From positions 16,237,501 to 16,301,500 of the forward strand of contig NC_073355.2 in the NCBI RefSeq assembly GCF_027580225.2: a DNA stretch of 64,000 nt, written 5' to 3'. The notes beneath the pieces were generated by a model. The model was not told the origin of the DNA, ran no database searches, and saw nothing but the letters and a program-made list of their open reading frames with translations. The position numbers and the translations under genes are program-made. The DNA comes from Misgurnus anguillicaudatus. Its lineage: Eukaryota; Chordata; Actinopteri; Cypriniformes; Cobitidae. Positions 46,385 to 58,714 of this stretch are shown one piece after another (within the stretch, counting starts at the first letter, position 1; each line of letters opens with the position of its first letter).

Positions 46385-46989
46385 GTGCACGTTCGCGCAC
46401 ACTCACACAGGTTTTTAATATATCTAATAGGCTCAAAACATAAATGATATATTATTTGTTAGTAATGGTAAATGCTGCTTGTGTAGATATGTACATTAAC
46501 AATATATTTACTTTGATGTAAGGGCTAGATTACAGCATGAAACCTGTTGTGCATATTAATAAATTAAAGTGCTTAATTGTTGGCACTGGCACTTATAAAC
46601 ACTAAATGGGTAAAAATGGAAATAAATAGGCTATTTTTTGCAGCCAAATGCCAATACCTCTGTTTTGTTTTAGAAATAAAAGCCAAATGCTTTAACATTT
46701 TACAGCCATGTCATTTTCGTTATGCATTATTTGTTTTGGTTGTTTAAAAACACACACAAAAATTTTATCCGATTACTCGATTAATCGATCGATTCAGTGC
46801 TAGATTAATCGATTACAAAAAGAATCGATAGCTGCAGCCCTAATTTAAAACGTTTATGTGCATCCATGTGTGTGGTAAGCAAACGCGTGTTGTCGTCCCA
46901 TTTATAGGCGCATATTACTAATACGCTCATTTTTTTTTGGCCATTTTTGCCTTTATTCTGACAGTGATTATAACATTTTAAAGAAACGG

Positions 46990-48135
46990 CTCTCATGTTA
47001 CGTTAAACATACAGGTACAAAATTTAGTAGGATCGTGTATCTCCCCAAGACCTACAAAAACCCTAAAGGAAGTCAGCCATTTTTAATTTTCTCTGTTTTT
47101 TTGAGCCTCCTAGAAATTTCATCAGATCAACATATTATTTGGTAATTTAAAGGCCTTTTTGATGCTAAATTGTGGAGATCTTGACTTTTCGTTGGAGGGT
47201 GTGCCCGTGGTCACCTCACAAATTTTGACTTTTTCCCATGAAACAGGAGGTTATTCTAACTCAGACTTATAATGTCCAATCTGCCCTAATCTTCACATGT
47301 TTGATAAGGGTCATGGCCTGAAACATATACTGCCAAAATGTATTTACAGTTATACCGTCACCTACAGGCAGTGGCTAGGGTGGCCATTCGTGCCAGTTCC
47401 GCCGGACACGTCCCGAACATGTTTTCGGGTTCGTTCTCCGGAAGTCGCGTTGGGCGACCGCATACGTCATCAAGGTTTAATATTTCGGGTTTAATTTCAG
47501 AAAAGCAACCGTTACATTTCAAGGTAAGAATGAAACTACAATGATTGTATGTCTTAAAAGAAATACATCTTAATTTTCTAATGTATTTAACTGAAATGTG
47601 AGAACCTTGATGATGACGTATGTGGTCGAGCAACGCGACTTCCGGAGAACGAACCTGAAAACATGTTTGGGAGGTGTCCGGTGGAACTGGCACGAATGGC
47701 CACCCAGTGGCATGTTTTACACTGTGATTAACTGTTCATAGAGATTTAACCAAATCAACATTGTATTGTGTCAGTGTGATCTTAAGGCCTTTGCGATGAT
47801 AAATTGCGAAGGTCTTAATCTTGAACCTGGTAATACTCAGTTACAGTCATAGCGCCACATACTGGCAACATAAACAGGTGTGTTTTACATTTACTTAAAC
47901 AAACAGTGTTCAATATGTGCCCTAATTAATGTTTAATAAGGGAATGAAGGCATTTATGTGCCACTATTCAGTTATAGTAATTACGCCACCTATTGCCAAC
48001 AGGAGGTGTGACACATCAAAATACCCTTGCAATATTTACTGATTTAAATGCATATCGTACACCGTTCACTGTTTTTATAAGGCCCCGAGTGCTAGAGTCC
48101 TTTAATCACTGCTTGCAGCTTTAACTTGTAGTTAT
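46990..48135. repeat. Fish repeat with internal units (CAGTTAT...CGCCACCTACTGGCAACA)
   Basis: The motif cagttat-ag...cgccacctac-ggcaac occurs at about 47348, 47842 and 47974, each followed by gaggtgtg or gtgttttaca sequence, with caatatgtgccctaat/ctgccctaatcttcacatgt between. It ends agagtcctttaatcactgct followed by tgcagctttaa. The unit structure is old and diverged; the family name is not known to me. Interrupted by 47378-47705. Confidence 0.6.
47378..47705. mobile_element. Palindromic MITE, GGGTGGCCATTCGTGCC ends, 328 bp
   Basis: GGGTGGCCATTCGTGCCAGT and its inverse enclose long arms (gttcgttctccggaagtcgc inverted near 47640; gatgacgta inverted). AGTGGC flanks both ends, likely an eroded 8-bp duplication. 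Confidence 0.88.
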
Positions 48136-48660
48136 TTTTTTTTCTTTAAACAGGAAGTGTAAAATATTCTTTTGAGCAAACAGACAGCCCCACCCAAACT
48201 GACATCATTGGTTGATGACAGTGATGCCGTGTTAGATCAAGATGCTTGATTAAACAGAACAATGTTTTGATCAGACTCACAATGCTTTTGCTTTTGGGGA
48301 AATCATCCTACAAATGGCTTACTAATAAATGTCTCTGCATAATAAGGTTCAACCCGCTTATTATATTTCCATGCACGACTGACGACTCCCTCAGCTATAT
48401 CAAGCAACTGATTGGTCGCGGCTGGGTTGTAGATGTTGTAGACAATATTTCTGCTTGCAGTTGTACCATTATACATCTCCATCACGCACATCTCCCGGGG
48501 TGATCCGGGTCTCCTCGTATCACATCATATTTTCGCTCCGATTCGCAACCCAAGACACCGAACGTGGCCTTCACGTGCCTGGCATTCAAATAAGGCGCAG
48601 GAGCGAGTCATTTTCACCACCGCGGGCGCGATACAGTTTTTTGTTTGAAGAGATCATTAC
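48136..48660. other. Unassigned, partly repeat-like
   Basis: 48185-48220 (gccccacccaaactgacatc) resembles a fish DNA repeat. Minus-strand frame 48303-48491 has no domain I recognise. Confidence 0.35.
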
Positions 48661-48785
48661 CTTTTCCCTCAGTTTCTCACCCAGCTTCATTTCCAGCTCT
48701 GTCTGTGCTTTCGGAATGCAAAAACCTTTCTCATCTGAATCCATACCTAATAGGAATATGTAATACATTTCACACCTTTGATCAT
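48661..48785 (-). CDS. Candidate internal exon, minus strand, unidentified protein
   Basis: On the minus strand, a pyrimidine-rich tract and AG (ctatctccccaatttcag, ending at 48786) precede, and AAAAG|GTAATG (donor at 48660-48659) follows, a 125-base open segment. It begins in phase and ends on a codon boundary. The translation includes QRCEMYYIFLLGMDSDEKGF, then CIPKAQTELEMKLGEKLREK. Codon choice (GAG, CTG, AAG) looks coding-like and the second half is amphipathic helix-like. I do not recognise the protein, and no neighbouring exon was found. It may be chance or part of a repeat. Confidence 0.22.
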
Positions 48786-48900
48786 CTGAAATTGGGGAGA
48801 TAGAGTATCTATCCAGAGCCATCAAACAGTGGAGCACTCTTATCTTAAAAAGTCCAACAGAGCTGAAAAGAAGCTTTTCATGTTCTGTTTTCCTGCACAC

Positions 48901-49896
48901 AAGCTGCTTAGATGTTCGTTCACTAGCGTTTTAGCACTGAAGGTCATAAAGTAACACACAGGGGCAGTGGAAGATTTTCGACACGAGTTGTAATTGCGGC
49001 ACAGGCTCGGCTTGAAAGTCTGCCAGCCTCATCTGCAATTAATGATCATTAACATTGGACAATTTATGCGTGTTTGTGCTAGGTTCACGAAGCTGCGCTT
49101 TTTAATGAAGCTAATATTGATTCAGATGTTTTATGATGCAATCGTTCATTTCTATTAACTTGCAAAAGCAAGGCGTAGTTCCAGGTTATGGATTTCTTTG
49201 CATATTCAGTGCTTATACATGCTTGAATTCATCCGACTCTGTGTAAACATGACAAATGATCAAAATACTGCATTTTTGTGTCACATAACCTTTATAAATG
49301 TATATTTCATGTGAAATTGTATAACGTGTTTGCTTTCTAAGGCTTGTACCATGTTAGATTTACTTTAATCTTTTCATAATATAAGAAGTCAACCAGCAAT
49401 TTTCCTCTTTTGCTAATAACGACTCTTATAAAATCGTAAAATATATATTTTTTTCAAAGTAACTTACAAAACCACCATTAAAGCTGACAAAATAAATGTA
49501 TGATATTTCATATGACTTTCTAATACAGGTAGCACTATAATACAGCACTCAAAGCACTTGACATCACCTGCTGTGAAAACATTATTACTGCAGCCCGTGA
49601 TTACTCTGTTCCTAACATACCGCAGAAAATCATTTACATTCAGAACGCGTATAACGCTCATTGTGGAAACCTCAAATGCATCTAACTTAAGCGAGGAACA
49701 GATGACTATTGAGTACAAGCCATCTCTCATATTGGCCAGTTTATAGATTTGAGGACCGAGACAATAAAAAACTCATCCATTGTCACGAGTCCTTGCTTGT
49801 GAATTTGTCACTGTCAGTCCAGACCCATTATTTCTTAATTTGTGAAATGAAGCAAATGCAGTTTCTTAGAAAAGCCCGTAAGTGCAAGTAAAAGTG
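48901..49896. other. No gene recognised
   Basis: AT-rich, without recognisable repeat ends or domains. Confidence 0.35.
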
Positions 49897-49899
49897 CTG

Positions 49900-50193
49900 G
49901 GGCCTCATGTATCAAACTGTGTGTGGGATTCTTACTAAAAGTCTACGTACGCACAAAAGCCAAAAATGGCATACACCAAAAATTATGAAGACTTATAAAA
50001 TAAAGCAATGTTCCCTATATAAATCACAGATCACCTGCAAGTGTGTGTACATGAATCATCCTAATATCCCACCCTGCAAGCCCATTCTCCCATCAAGTTT
50101 ATTTTTTTATAAATCACAACCTTTGCGTGGAAACTGGCGTACGCACGTTTCCAGCCCTGTTTTGTGCGTACGCATGCTTTATACATGAGGCCC
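49900..50193. mobile_element. GGGCCTCATGTATAAA-type MITE with CTG duplication, 294 bp
   Basis: Ends GGGCCTCATGTATCAAACTG and tgctttatacatgaggccc, with TACGCA-type palindromes inside both ends. CTG at 49897-49899 and 50194-50196. Same family as 34526-34933. Confidence 0.88.
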
Positions 50194-50485
50194 CTGGTGT
50201 GTTAAAATGTGCTTGAGTTGAGTTATGCATCAATGCAAGTCAATAATACATATAAAATGTCATATGATGTCATATAATAATCCAAACGAGATTAGGCTAC
50301 TAAAGTTTTCAAGGTGCACAAACATCAGTACTGTGTAATACAATATATTTTATGAGTATTATTTGGTTTATCTGTCCAAGTCTGTATTGCATCTATTTTA
50401 AATTCTGTTTAATATAATTTCAAAATCTGTATTTAAATATTGAAAAATTGTAATCATATTAATTATAATGAATAATTATTACTTT

Positions 50486-51566
50486 GATAGGATAGCATCT
50501 TGCAGTTGATGGAGATTTGTGGGATGCACATCCAGGGCAAAAAGCTCCCGTTCCACCACATCCCAAAGATGCTCTATTGGGTTGAGATCTGGTGACTGTG
50601 GGGGCCACTTTAGTACAGTGAACTCATTGTCATGTTCAAGAAACCAATTTGAAGTGATTCGAGCTTTGTGACATGGTGCATTATCCTGCTGGAAGTAGCC
50701 ATCAGAGGATCAGAGGGGTACATGGTGGTCATAAAGGGATGGACATGGTCAAAAACAATGCTCAGGTAGGCCGTGGCATTTAAACGATGCCCAATTGGCA
50801 CTAAGGGGCCTAAAGTGTTCCAAGAAAACATCCCCCACACCATTACACCACCACCACCAGCCTGCACAGTGATAACAAGGCATGATGAATCCATGTTCTC
50901 ATTCTGTTTACGCCAAATTCTGACTCTACCATCTGAATGTCTCAACAAAAAACGAGACTCATCAGACCAGGTAACATTTTCCAGTCTTGAACTGTCCAAT
51001 TTTGATGTGCAAATTGTAGCCTCTTTTTCCTATTAGTAGTGGAGATGAGTGGTACCCGGTGGGGTCTTCTGCTGTTGTAGCCCATCCGCCTCAAGGTTGT
51101 GCGTGTTGCGGCTTCACAAATGCTTTGCTGCATACCTCGGTTGTAACGAGTGGTTATTTCAGTCAAAGTTGCTCTTCTATTAGCTCGAATCAGTCGGCCC
51201 ATTCTCCTCTGATCTCTAGCATCAACAGGGCATTTTCGCCCGCAAGACTGCCGCATACTGGATGTTTTTCCCTTTTCACACCATTCTTTGTAAATCCTAG
51301 AAATGGTTGTGTGTGAAAATCCCATTAACTGAGTAGATTGTGATAGACTCAGACCGGCCCATCTGGCACCAACTATCATGCCACGCTCAAAATTGCTTAA
51401 ATCACCTTTCTTTCCCATTTTGACATTCAGTTTGGAGTTCAGGAGATTGTCTTGACCAGGACCACACCCATAAATGCATTGAAGCAACTGCCATGTGATT
51501 GGTTGATAAGATAATTGCATTTATGAGAAATTTAACAAGTGTTCCTAATAATCCTTTAGGTGAGTG
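50486..51566 (-). mobile_element. Tc1/mariner transposon (copy 2), one end missing
   Basis: The right end (aataatcctttaggtgagtg) is intact and followed by TA at 51567-51568. The left TIR is lost: homology to copy 1 starts abruptly at about 50486 (gataggatagcatcttgcag). Holds the fuller transposase. Confidence 0.93.
50490..51418 (-). pseudogene. Tc1/mariner transposase with DD36E spacing, frameshifted
   Basis: Minus strand from ATG at 51418. The N-terminus has two helix-turn-helix regions (MGKKGDLSNFERGMIVGA, GFSHTTISRIYKEW; then TTLRRMGYNSRRPH). The first catalytic Asp is in TWSDESRF; a one-base loss near 50981 breaks the frame just before it. A second shift near 50703-50720 (repeated TCTGAT) breaks it before GYFQQDNAPCHKA, which holds the second Asp. 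The Glu is in DLNPIEHLW. I count 36 residues between the second Asp and the Glu, unlike the classical Tc1 spacing of 34. With both frameshifts and a missing end this copy is inactive. It would have moved DNA by cut-and-paste into TA sites. Confidence 0.9.
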
Positions 51567-51569
51567 TAT

Positions 51570-51857
51570 GTGTGTGAACTTTGTATAATAACTTTGTATA
51601 GATAAATGCACACAGATGCATGTATATATTTCACAAATGTTTACATGTTTATATACATTTGTATATTTATGTATAATTTATATTATAAATACTTAATATT
51701 TAAATATTAATATATTAATATAATTTAAAATTACACATGCATGTGTGCATATTTATATGTATATAATTATTATACACCGTTCACATACATATATGATGTA
51801 AACAAAAACTTTTATTCTGCTATAGATTAATTATAGATTAATTGCTATGCATCCCTA
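51570..51857 (-). repeat. hAT-like element end (TAGGGATGCATAG), AT-rich
   Basis: The end tagattaattgctatgcatc followed by ccta is the inverted terminus of the TAGGGCTGCATAACGATTAA family at 58541. Preceded by AT-rich TATATGTATATAAT-type sequence as in that copy. Confidence 0.6.
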
Positions 51858-52351
51858 TTTTCGGAGCGCACCACCCCTTCACCAAACTTCACCCCTTCAC
51901 CTAAATTGACCAAAAAACAACAGTATAAAAGTATTTTAAACAGCTTGTGTTGCAAACATTGTGAACTGAAGCCATAGGATCACTTTATATGAAAAACTCT
52001 GTGAACGAAACGCACACAGTCACAAGTCATTCAAACATGCCACAATTGAGCATGACGCAACTGAGAGCCAAAAGCATTTTGCATTCAAAGCTGATGCAAT
52101 GATGCAATCGGTCATGAGACAGTCGACAGCCAATGTTATTTCACAATCAAATATGATGTTGAACCAGTGTACACACCGGATTCTAGATTTACAGCTGATG
52201 GTGGTCACTTTCGCGTCTGTTCCTTATATAAATCGATCATTTGACCTTGGTACACTAGTTTTTGAAAAAGTGACCGTTATTGTATGCTATGTTTTAAATT
52301 ATACAATAAATAAATGGGTACGTTATATAGACAAAAGTATTGGGGCGTGTT
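51858..52351. other. No gene recognised
   Basis: No domains; the frames at 52020-52208 and 52099-52446 overlap on opposite strands without support. Confidence 0.35.
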
Positions 52352-52580
52352 TGGGGCGACACAATGGCCAACCAAAACAGAGAACTGTTGTCTCACAGCA
52401 AGAAGTGGTATATGGTTTCCTTTCAGTCCCAAAACATGCAGGTTAGGTGAATTGTAGATGCCAGATTGACCCTCCCCAACATGTGTATTGATCAACATGT
52501 GTGGATTAACTTGTGTATAGATTAACCATTTCTCACCATGAATATAGCCATAGTTGCTGACATGGGTTAAGAAACAAACA
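52352..52580 (+). repeat. tRNA-derived SINE, cyprinid type, with tail
   Basis: The degraded head (ggggcgacacaatggccaac, tgttgtctcacagcaagaag) is followed by the body (cccaaaacatgcaggttagg, tgaattgtagatgcc) and the tail (gattaaccatttctcaccat, gaatatagccatagttgctg). The order matches SINEs common in zebrafish and carp. Part of the head is deleted. Confidence 0.8.
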
Positions 52581-52634
52581 TGTTTAATTATTTCAGTAAT
52601 TTTAATCAAATATTAATGCTACACCATACAATAC

Positions 52635-53042
52635 ATTTAATTCAATCTGTGTTGCAACAGTTTGGGAAGGTCCTTTTTCTGTTTCGATATGACTGTGCCC
52701 TTTGATGGATTTGGGTGCTGGGTGTTTGGCTCAGAGCCTGCAAATCATACCAAAGGTGTTCAACTGGGTTCAGGGCTGGGCTTTGTGCCGACCAAAGCTC
52801 GTTTTTTCACACCAGACTGAATCAATCATTTCTTTTTGAACTTTGCTTTACACATAGAGGCATTGTCATGTTGGAATAGAGAAAGGGCCGTGCCTGAATT
52901 ATTGCTATACAATTTGATGCACACACAATTCTCTAAAATATCATTACATGCTATAGCATTAAGTTTTGTGCTTACTGAAATGACTCAAACTTGTTTATTA
53001 GAAGGGGGGCATCCCAAAACATTTGTTCATATAGTGTGCATC
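52635..53042 (-). pseudogene. Second Tc1-like transposon remnant
   Basis: The plus-strand text caaaggtgttcaactgggtt and ggcattgtcatgttggaata is the complement of conserved Tc1 catalytic-region coding sequence (DLNPIEHL-type and MxP-type). The right end, acatttgttcatatagtg, is a diverged terminus. The family differs from 21129/50486. No intact frame. Confidence 0.65.
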
Positions 53043-53059
53043 AAAAATCACAGCCCGAT

Positions 53060-53900
53060 ACATATCATCAATGCAGAATGATACCCCAATATGTCATTTT
53101 ATAATGACTATAGGCGAAAGTTTTACCTGCTGCAGGTAGAGGCGCTAATTTAGTAAACACCTCAGAATTTTGAGAGACTGAGGTGGTGATGACGTCACAC
53201 ACTAGTTAGCATATATGTGATGTCATTGTGTCATGTTTGCGTTTGATCTAGTGTTGTCTGCTGAAATCTCGCTTCGCTTTTACTCTTGATGTATTACATT
53301 TTATACAACAGTTCTTTCTGGTTCTCGAATCTGATTGGCTAAGAGGCGTGCAATATTCTACTGATAACGACACAGTAACAGCTTCACCTTTTGTATCATT
53401 CCGCCACCTAGTGAATGGAGGTCCTCTAAACAGGCTCATCTCTGAATGGAAAAACTGCACCCACACACGGACACACACAAACGCGCGGTTTTGAATCACT
53501 CTCCGTGTGTCTCATTAGTTCACTAGCTCGTAAATCAGTCTGTGAATACCAAGTTATTATTCCGTCAAAGATCGGCGATCTTGGGTGTTTCTTTAACCGC
53601 TGCTAAAATCCTGACAAAATCACCATACATTTACATTGAAGAGCGGATATATGAGGAATACACATTGAAAACCCTGCCACCTTTTCATTGTCATGTAAGA
53701 GAAAGGCGCCGTTGAGGCCAGCGCTGCACACAACATGAAAGAGAAGGAGGGAGGCGCGCTGAACGCTCGCAACAACAATGAATTAAGCAGTTTTAAATAT
53801 TAAAATAAAAATGTAAATGAGAATCATGACATAATCATATTCGTGACGGCCAGTGTTAATTCTGTGGTGGGCCGCCACTAATAAATCAATGTATGGGAAA
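53060..53900. repeat. Degraded DNA repeat region
   Basis: 53282-53400 (acaacagttctttctggttc, tcgaatctgattggctaaga) is a terminus-like fish repeat sequence. The rest is unassigned. Confidence 0.4.
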
Positions 53901-55586
53901 CATTGGGGTCATTTTTGGAGGAATGGCCTAAACAACCTAAACAGTAAACAATCTCACTTTCAGTCTCTCATTAAAAATTACTTTTAAGAATCCTGTTCTT
54001 GTCCTTATGTGTATAATCAAATAGTAATTGACTAAGTTTAATAAAGTTAAGTGTCTGAGCTTGACCAGGGCATACTTCTGAAAGTCTGAAATATCCTCTT
54101 GAATTAGAAGAGCATATTCCTTTTTTTTAACGTTACAGAGTTCAAAAGAAATTACGCAGGTTTACACAACATTTACATGAATATTTAATATTTTTTTAGT
54201 AGTTGTGTATTCACAAAGGCAATCAGAACCAAACACATCTGTTTATAAAACTGTCTGCGAGAACATTATTTTTGATTTACTTCACCTAAAAGCGTTCCTG
54301 TGAGGTGCTAGTCGCTTCCATAATCTCAGCGCAGAGGGTCACAGGGGTGCTGCTAAGTAATACCATTTAGCAATAGGCAGACGCAGAAGATCGTAATGTG
54401 ATCCACACTTGTCTTATAATGAAACTTCACTTTTCATTTTAAACTCTGTGTCGGCTAACCTCTTGGGTTCTGGATCACAGCATTTAGAGAAACGTACAAG
54501 TAAATGTTCTCCCAGGAGAGCTTGAGGGATAAGGTAGGAACCTTCTCCGATCACTTTCATTTCATGCAGACTGCATGCTGGGAGACTGTCATACTTCAGA
54601 ATGCACCTTAAGTATGCCAGAAGAAATACGCACCTACCAATATCTAATTCTCATTCTTTCATTCTGCATTCAACGCTATTTTTTATTTGTGCGCACATGT
54701 ACGTGCATGAACGTTCATGGCAGGGGCGTGATGTAACCCCAGGGGGAGTGCAAGAACATCATTATTAATTCACAGGACAACAGGGTGTCCTGGGCTTAGA
54801 AGATCATCATTTTAAAATTAGGGGTAGATGAAACTATTTCTGTGATGATAAGCATCAAGTAGAAAATATGAATTATTAATCACAAGCATTTTGTCCCTAA
54901 TGCCCAGAGGAAAGGGGGACTAGTGCTAACACAATCCCCATCTCATTTATTTTTATAGGAAAGTTATTAAAGTATGTACTTGAAATCAAATGGTTAGTAC
55001 TAGAGGAAGCACATAAAATAATGAATGCCATCAGAGGTCTCTGAGTGTTTGTGGCTCTTAACAAGCAATCAGAAATCTGATCCATTATAGGGCTGAATTA
55101 TTACTAAGATTGAGGTTCTTCAGATCATTTTGTTAAAATATTCAGGCACAGACCAGTAATGGGGAATTGACACAATATGCTCAATGATCCTCAATGATGA
55201 TATAGCTGTAGTCCAATTGGTAAAGAATCACATTAGCAACGCAAAGGTCATGGATTTGACCTTCAGGGGACACAGGTACTGATTAAACATTGCATAGCTT
55301 AAAGGTACTGCAAGTTACTTGGATTAAAACCTGCATAAATGTAAATGATCCAACTGGTCACAATTACAAACAAGCAGAATATGGTTGGCAGTCCTGTAAA
55401 CATACACTAACTGCACTGGAAAACTAGTTATAGTCAGTTTGAAGCCACTGTTTGATAAGTATACTTTTAGAGAGCAATAAATATGCTAACTGAAGTGTCA
55501 CACCTGTTACCAAATATGACTGTCAGTCCCAAAATCTGTGTTTTGTGAAAAGACATTGTGAAAGATTCTTGGTGCTATTAAAGATA
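53901..55586. other. No gene recognised
   Basis: No repeat ends recognised; 54250-54780 is of balanced composition. Frames are short and domain-free. Confidence 0.35.
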
Positions 55587-55594
55587 CCCTAACT

Positions 55595-55787
55595 CAGGGG
55601 TTGGCATTCCTGGTCCTGGAGGGCCACTGTCCTGCAAAGTTTAGCTCCAATGTGAATCAAACACACCTGAATGTAATTTCCAAGTAATCCTGAAACCTTT
55701 GATCAGGATTCTTAGGTGTGTTTGATTAGGGTTGTAGCTAAACTTTGCAGGACAGTGGCCCTCGAGGACCAGGAATGCCCACCCCTG
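55595..55787. mobile_element. 193-bp hAT-type MITE with 8-bp duplication (second copy)
   Basis: CAGGGGTTGGCATTCCTGGT and its inverse ending CCCACCCCTG, flanked by ccctaact (55587-55594) and ccctaacc (55788-55795). Same family as 15515. Confidence 0.9.
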
Positions 55788-55849
55788 CCCTAACCTAACC
55801 CGAACCCTGTATATACAAATGTAATAATACATCGTTTTGTCTAACATTT

Positions 55850-56230
55850 AGTGTGTGTTCGCACTTATGTTCATACTTGTGCATGTTCAAACACTTAAAC
55901 ATGTTTGGTTCTATTAAAAAACAAACTCTGGTGCAATTACTCGGGTGGTGCGGTTCATTTGAGTAAATATGAATGCTGGCACCTGAACTTTGATGCGCAC
56001 TAAACAAGCGAACCGAGACCGCTGTAAAGGTGGGCCTTGGTCTGCTTCCAAACATACTCTGGTGCGGTTTGACTGATGTGAACACACTTGGACCTGAGAC
56101 AGCGCAACTAACCAAAAACAGAATGTGATATCACAAGACGCGAACCTGATTTTACAACGGGATGAGCAGTGTATTCAAAGGCAAAATGAGCAGAGGGCAA
56201 ACATGAAGCAAAGGAAAGATAGCCTCATTA
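55850..56230. repeat. Partial GGGTGCTTTCACA-family element
   Basis: Blocks tgtgtgttcgcacttatg, ggtgcggttcatttgagtaa, actctggtgcggtttgactg and tgatgtgaacacacttggac recur from 29110-29918. Confidence 0.6.
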
Positions 56231-58540
56231 ACATTTGGTCCATCGTGCATATGATTGCTGTCCGATGAAAATCATGTCCATTTTGCCGATTTTTAGATTT
56301 ATCGACGGATCGAAGAATTCAGGTCCCAGATTCATTTCCGTATACAGTATGCTTCACATATCTAAATGGCCAATGAAAAGTTGTGAAATCATGTCATCTG
56401 ATTTTCACGTATATCCATTTGGTTTTAAAGCTGTTAATCACGGCGCGTATCTCCCGCCCTTTGGAAGCATCTTGCCGTAGCAAGCATGACAACGCTACGT
56501 TCAACTGCTTTTGAAATACAGTGTTTTTTTCACTTCCTGAAAAGTAACCATTTGGACATACGTAAGTTTTATAAGGCAGCGACGATATGCTGGAAAAAAC
56601 GCACACAATACTTATGTTTTTTAAATGTTTATTGATAGTAAAATACCTCCATGAGCTCTAAGCTGTTAATAATACCTCCATAAAGACGCATAAAATTAGC
56701 ATGTTTACTTCAGTATGCAGCATTTTTGTTATGGATGATCGAAGGTCCATCTTAGCCGACCAATCAAAGCCGACCAATCAGGTGTTGAACTTATCCTTAC
56801 GCATTAAGGTTTATCATCTTTAGATTTGCTAATAAAAGGCCAGTGTGAATGCTAACCGAACCAGGACTTAATAAATTGTTTTCTCTTTTTGGTACCAAAA
56901 GATAACCGGGCTGATTTTGGGCCAATTTCCCCCCTTCTGACAATCCTAGCTATGTTCCGATTATCTTGATGGTTCTACAGATTATCTTATCAGATTTTCC
57001 CTTGGCGTGAGGTGTGTTAACAGTGTCTGAACCTAATCGGAAGAACATTTGAGCCGTCCCGATCACAAATCAGTGTGGGGGAACCCCGAGGACAATGCAC
57101 GCACGCTCTTAAGATTATCACATGAAACGAAACAATATCCAACCAGAAAGTGGGCTGATGCAAGACGAAAAAATGTGGTGTGCTGTCTTTGAGACATCAT
57201 GGCACACCACACACTAAAGGAGCAAAATGGTTAAATCTAGGATTTTTTATCTTCATGTTTTTGATCTATCACATTTGGAAAATCTTATAAGATGTAAAAT
57301 ATTTTGGTGTATACCCAGCATTAGTCTTCTGCATAATGTTAGGCTACTTTGTGATTTATGGATATGAATGAAATGTTTAGCGCGTTTAATTCTGTTACTC
57401 ATTCCTTCAGTTTGCCACCTCTCTGTAAACCACCATGGCACAACCATCATACTTAATTTCCCTAAAAGACATCATGGTGATGAACAGAAAAAGATAAACA
57501 TTGAACAGCAGGCAGCATCATTGAGATGTTACACTAGTCTTGCTGTATTATTTACACACTGTGGTCAAGTCCGTGCACTCACCCAAGAAAAATGTCTATA
57601 CAACAGCATTATCTTTTATATGCCCTTGTACTGTATGTGAGGTCTTCCTTTAAAGGAGAGACGCAGAATATCTAAATATGTCTCTTTTATCAGAGGCTTT
57701 TATTATTTAGGAGATTTTCAAGGTGGACTCACTTTGCATAACAATTTTCCCCCATGAGTGGGTTTGAAAGAAAAGATCTTTAATCCCTCTGTAAAGCTCA
57801 GACAGGGTGAAGTTCAAGACACACCTCTGAGCTGTTTCGAATTGAATCATTGTGACACGACGGGATCATTTTTATTAATAAATGCCATCTTTAATTGAAA
57901 TCTCAATTTATCACTATGAGAGCTATCTGTTAACGTGCGACACAAGCGCCATATTGAAATCATTACGCAATTAGGAAAATTAAATAGGCAATACGTTCTG
58001 TGTGTTATTCACGGGACAATTAGACTTCTTTTCTATCGCACATTTTGTTTTTAATGACGCAGTTTTGTTCATGCAAAGAGGAGATAAGACTAATTGGACA
58101 GTTGAAAGACCCAGGAATTGATGATATTGCTCGTGCTTCTGTCATTTTACTACGTGGCCCGAATAGCTATGTTTGCAACGTCCCTTTTGGGTTACCCGAA
58201 TCTGCACAGTGACCTTGGTCGTATTTTTTTCATTGTGCACCCTTTTAACAGTTTTAAATGGGATTTGAAATGCACTGAAATGACGTGAACAAAACGTGTG
58301 AGCTGAACCTCTCAGTTCATTGAAACATTGGATTATGACACGTATTCAATTATCAATCCAGCCCTTCAGAGGAGCTCTCTTGACAATAGATCAGTGAGCA
58401 CAGAACGGCCATGAAAGGCTTTGTGCCTACTTACCTGTGAATGTGCAAGTGAAATGTATTATATTAACGTCGGCACTGACTGTGAAGCTTATGTATTTTA
58501 TACTTTAGATAGGAATAAGTTTTCTAATTTATCTTCATTT
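56231..58540. other. No gene recognised; partly non-repetitive
   Basis: 56690-57120 has repeat-like features without clear ends. 57640-58520 shows no recognised repeat and looks like single-copy, possibly conserved non-coding sequence (many TAATT/AATTA cores). Confidence 0.3.
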
Positions 58541-58714
58541 TAGGGCTGCATAACGATTAATTGTGACTAATCGTTTACAGAATAAGTTTTTGTTTACATA
58601 TGTTTGTACTGTGTATAATAATTATGTATATATTAATACACAGACATCCAGGTATAATTGTAAGAAAAAATATATACACACATATATAAATAAATAAAAA
58701 TAATGAATCCATTT

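Larger units (their letters stand above)
45532..46842 (+). mobile_element. hAT-like element with perfect ATTTAAAA duplication, 1,311 bp
   Basis: Ends TAGGGCTGCAACGATTCATC and gatagctgcagcccta, flanked by ATTTAAAA at 45524-45531 and 46843-46850. Subterminal CGATTAATCGAT-type motifs at both ends. It carries the first codons of a BED-finger transposase and a (GT)n tract. Confidence 0.95.

Noticed and set aside
47358..47693. 111-codon minus frame over a palindrome, with a forward partner
   Set aside because: Mirror translation of the arms of the MITE at 47378-47705.
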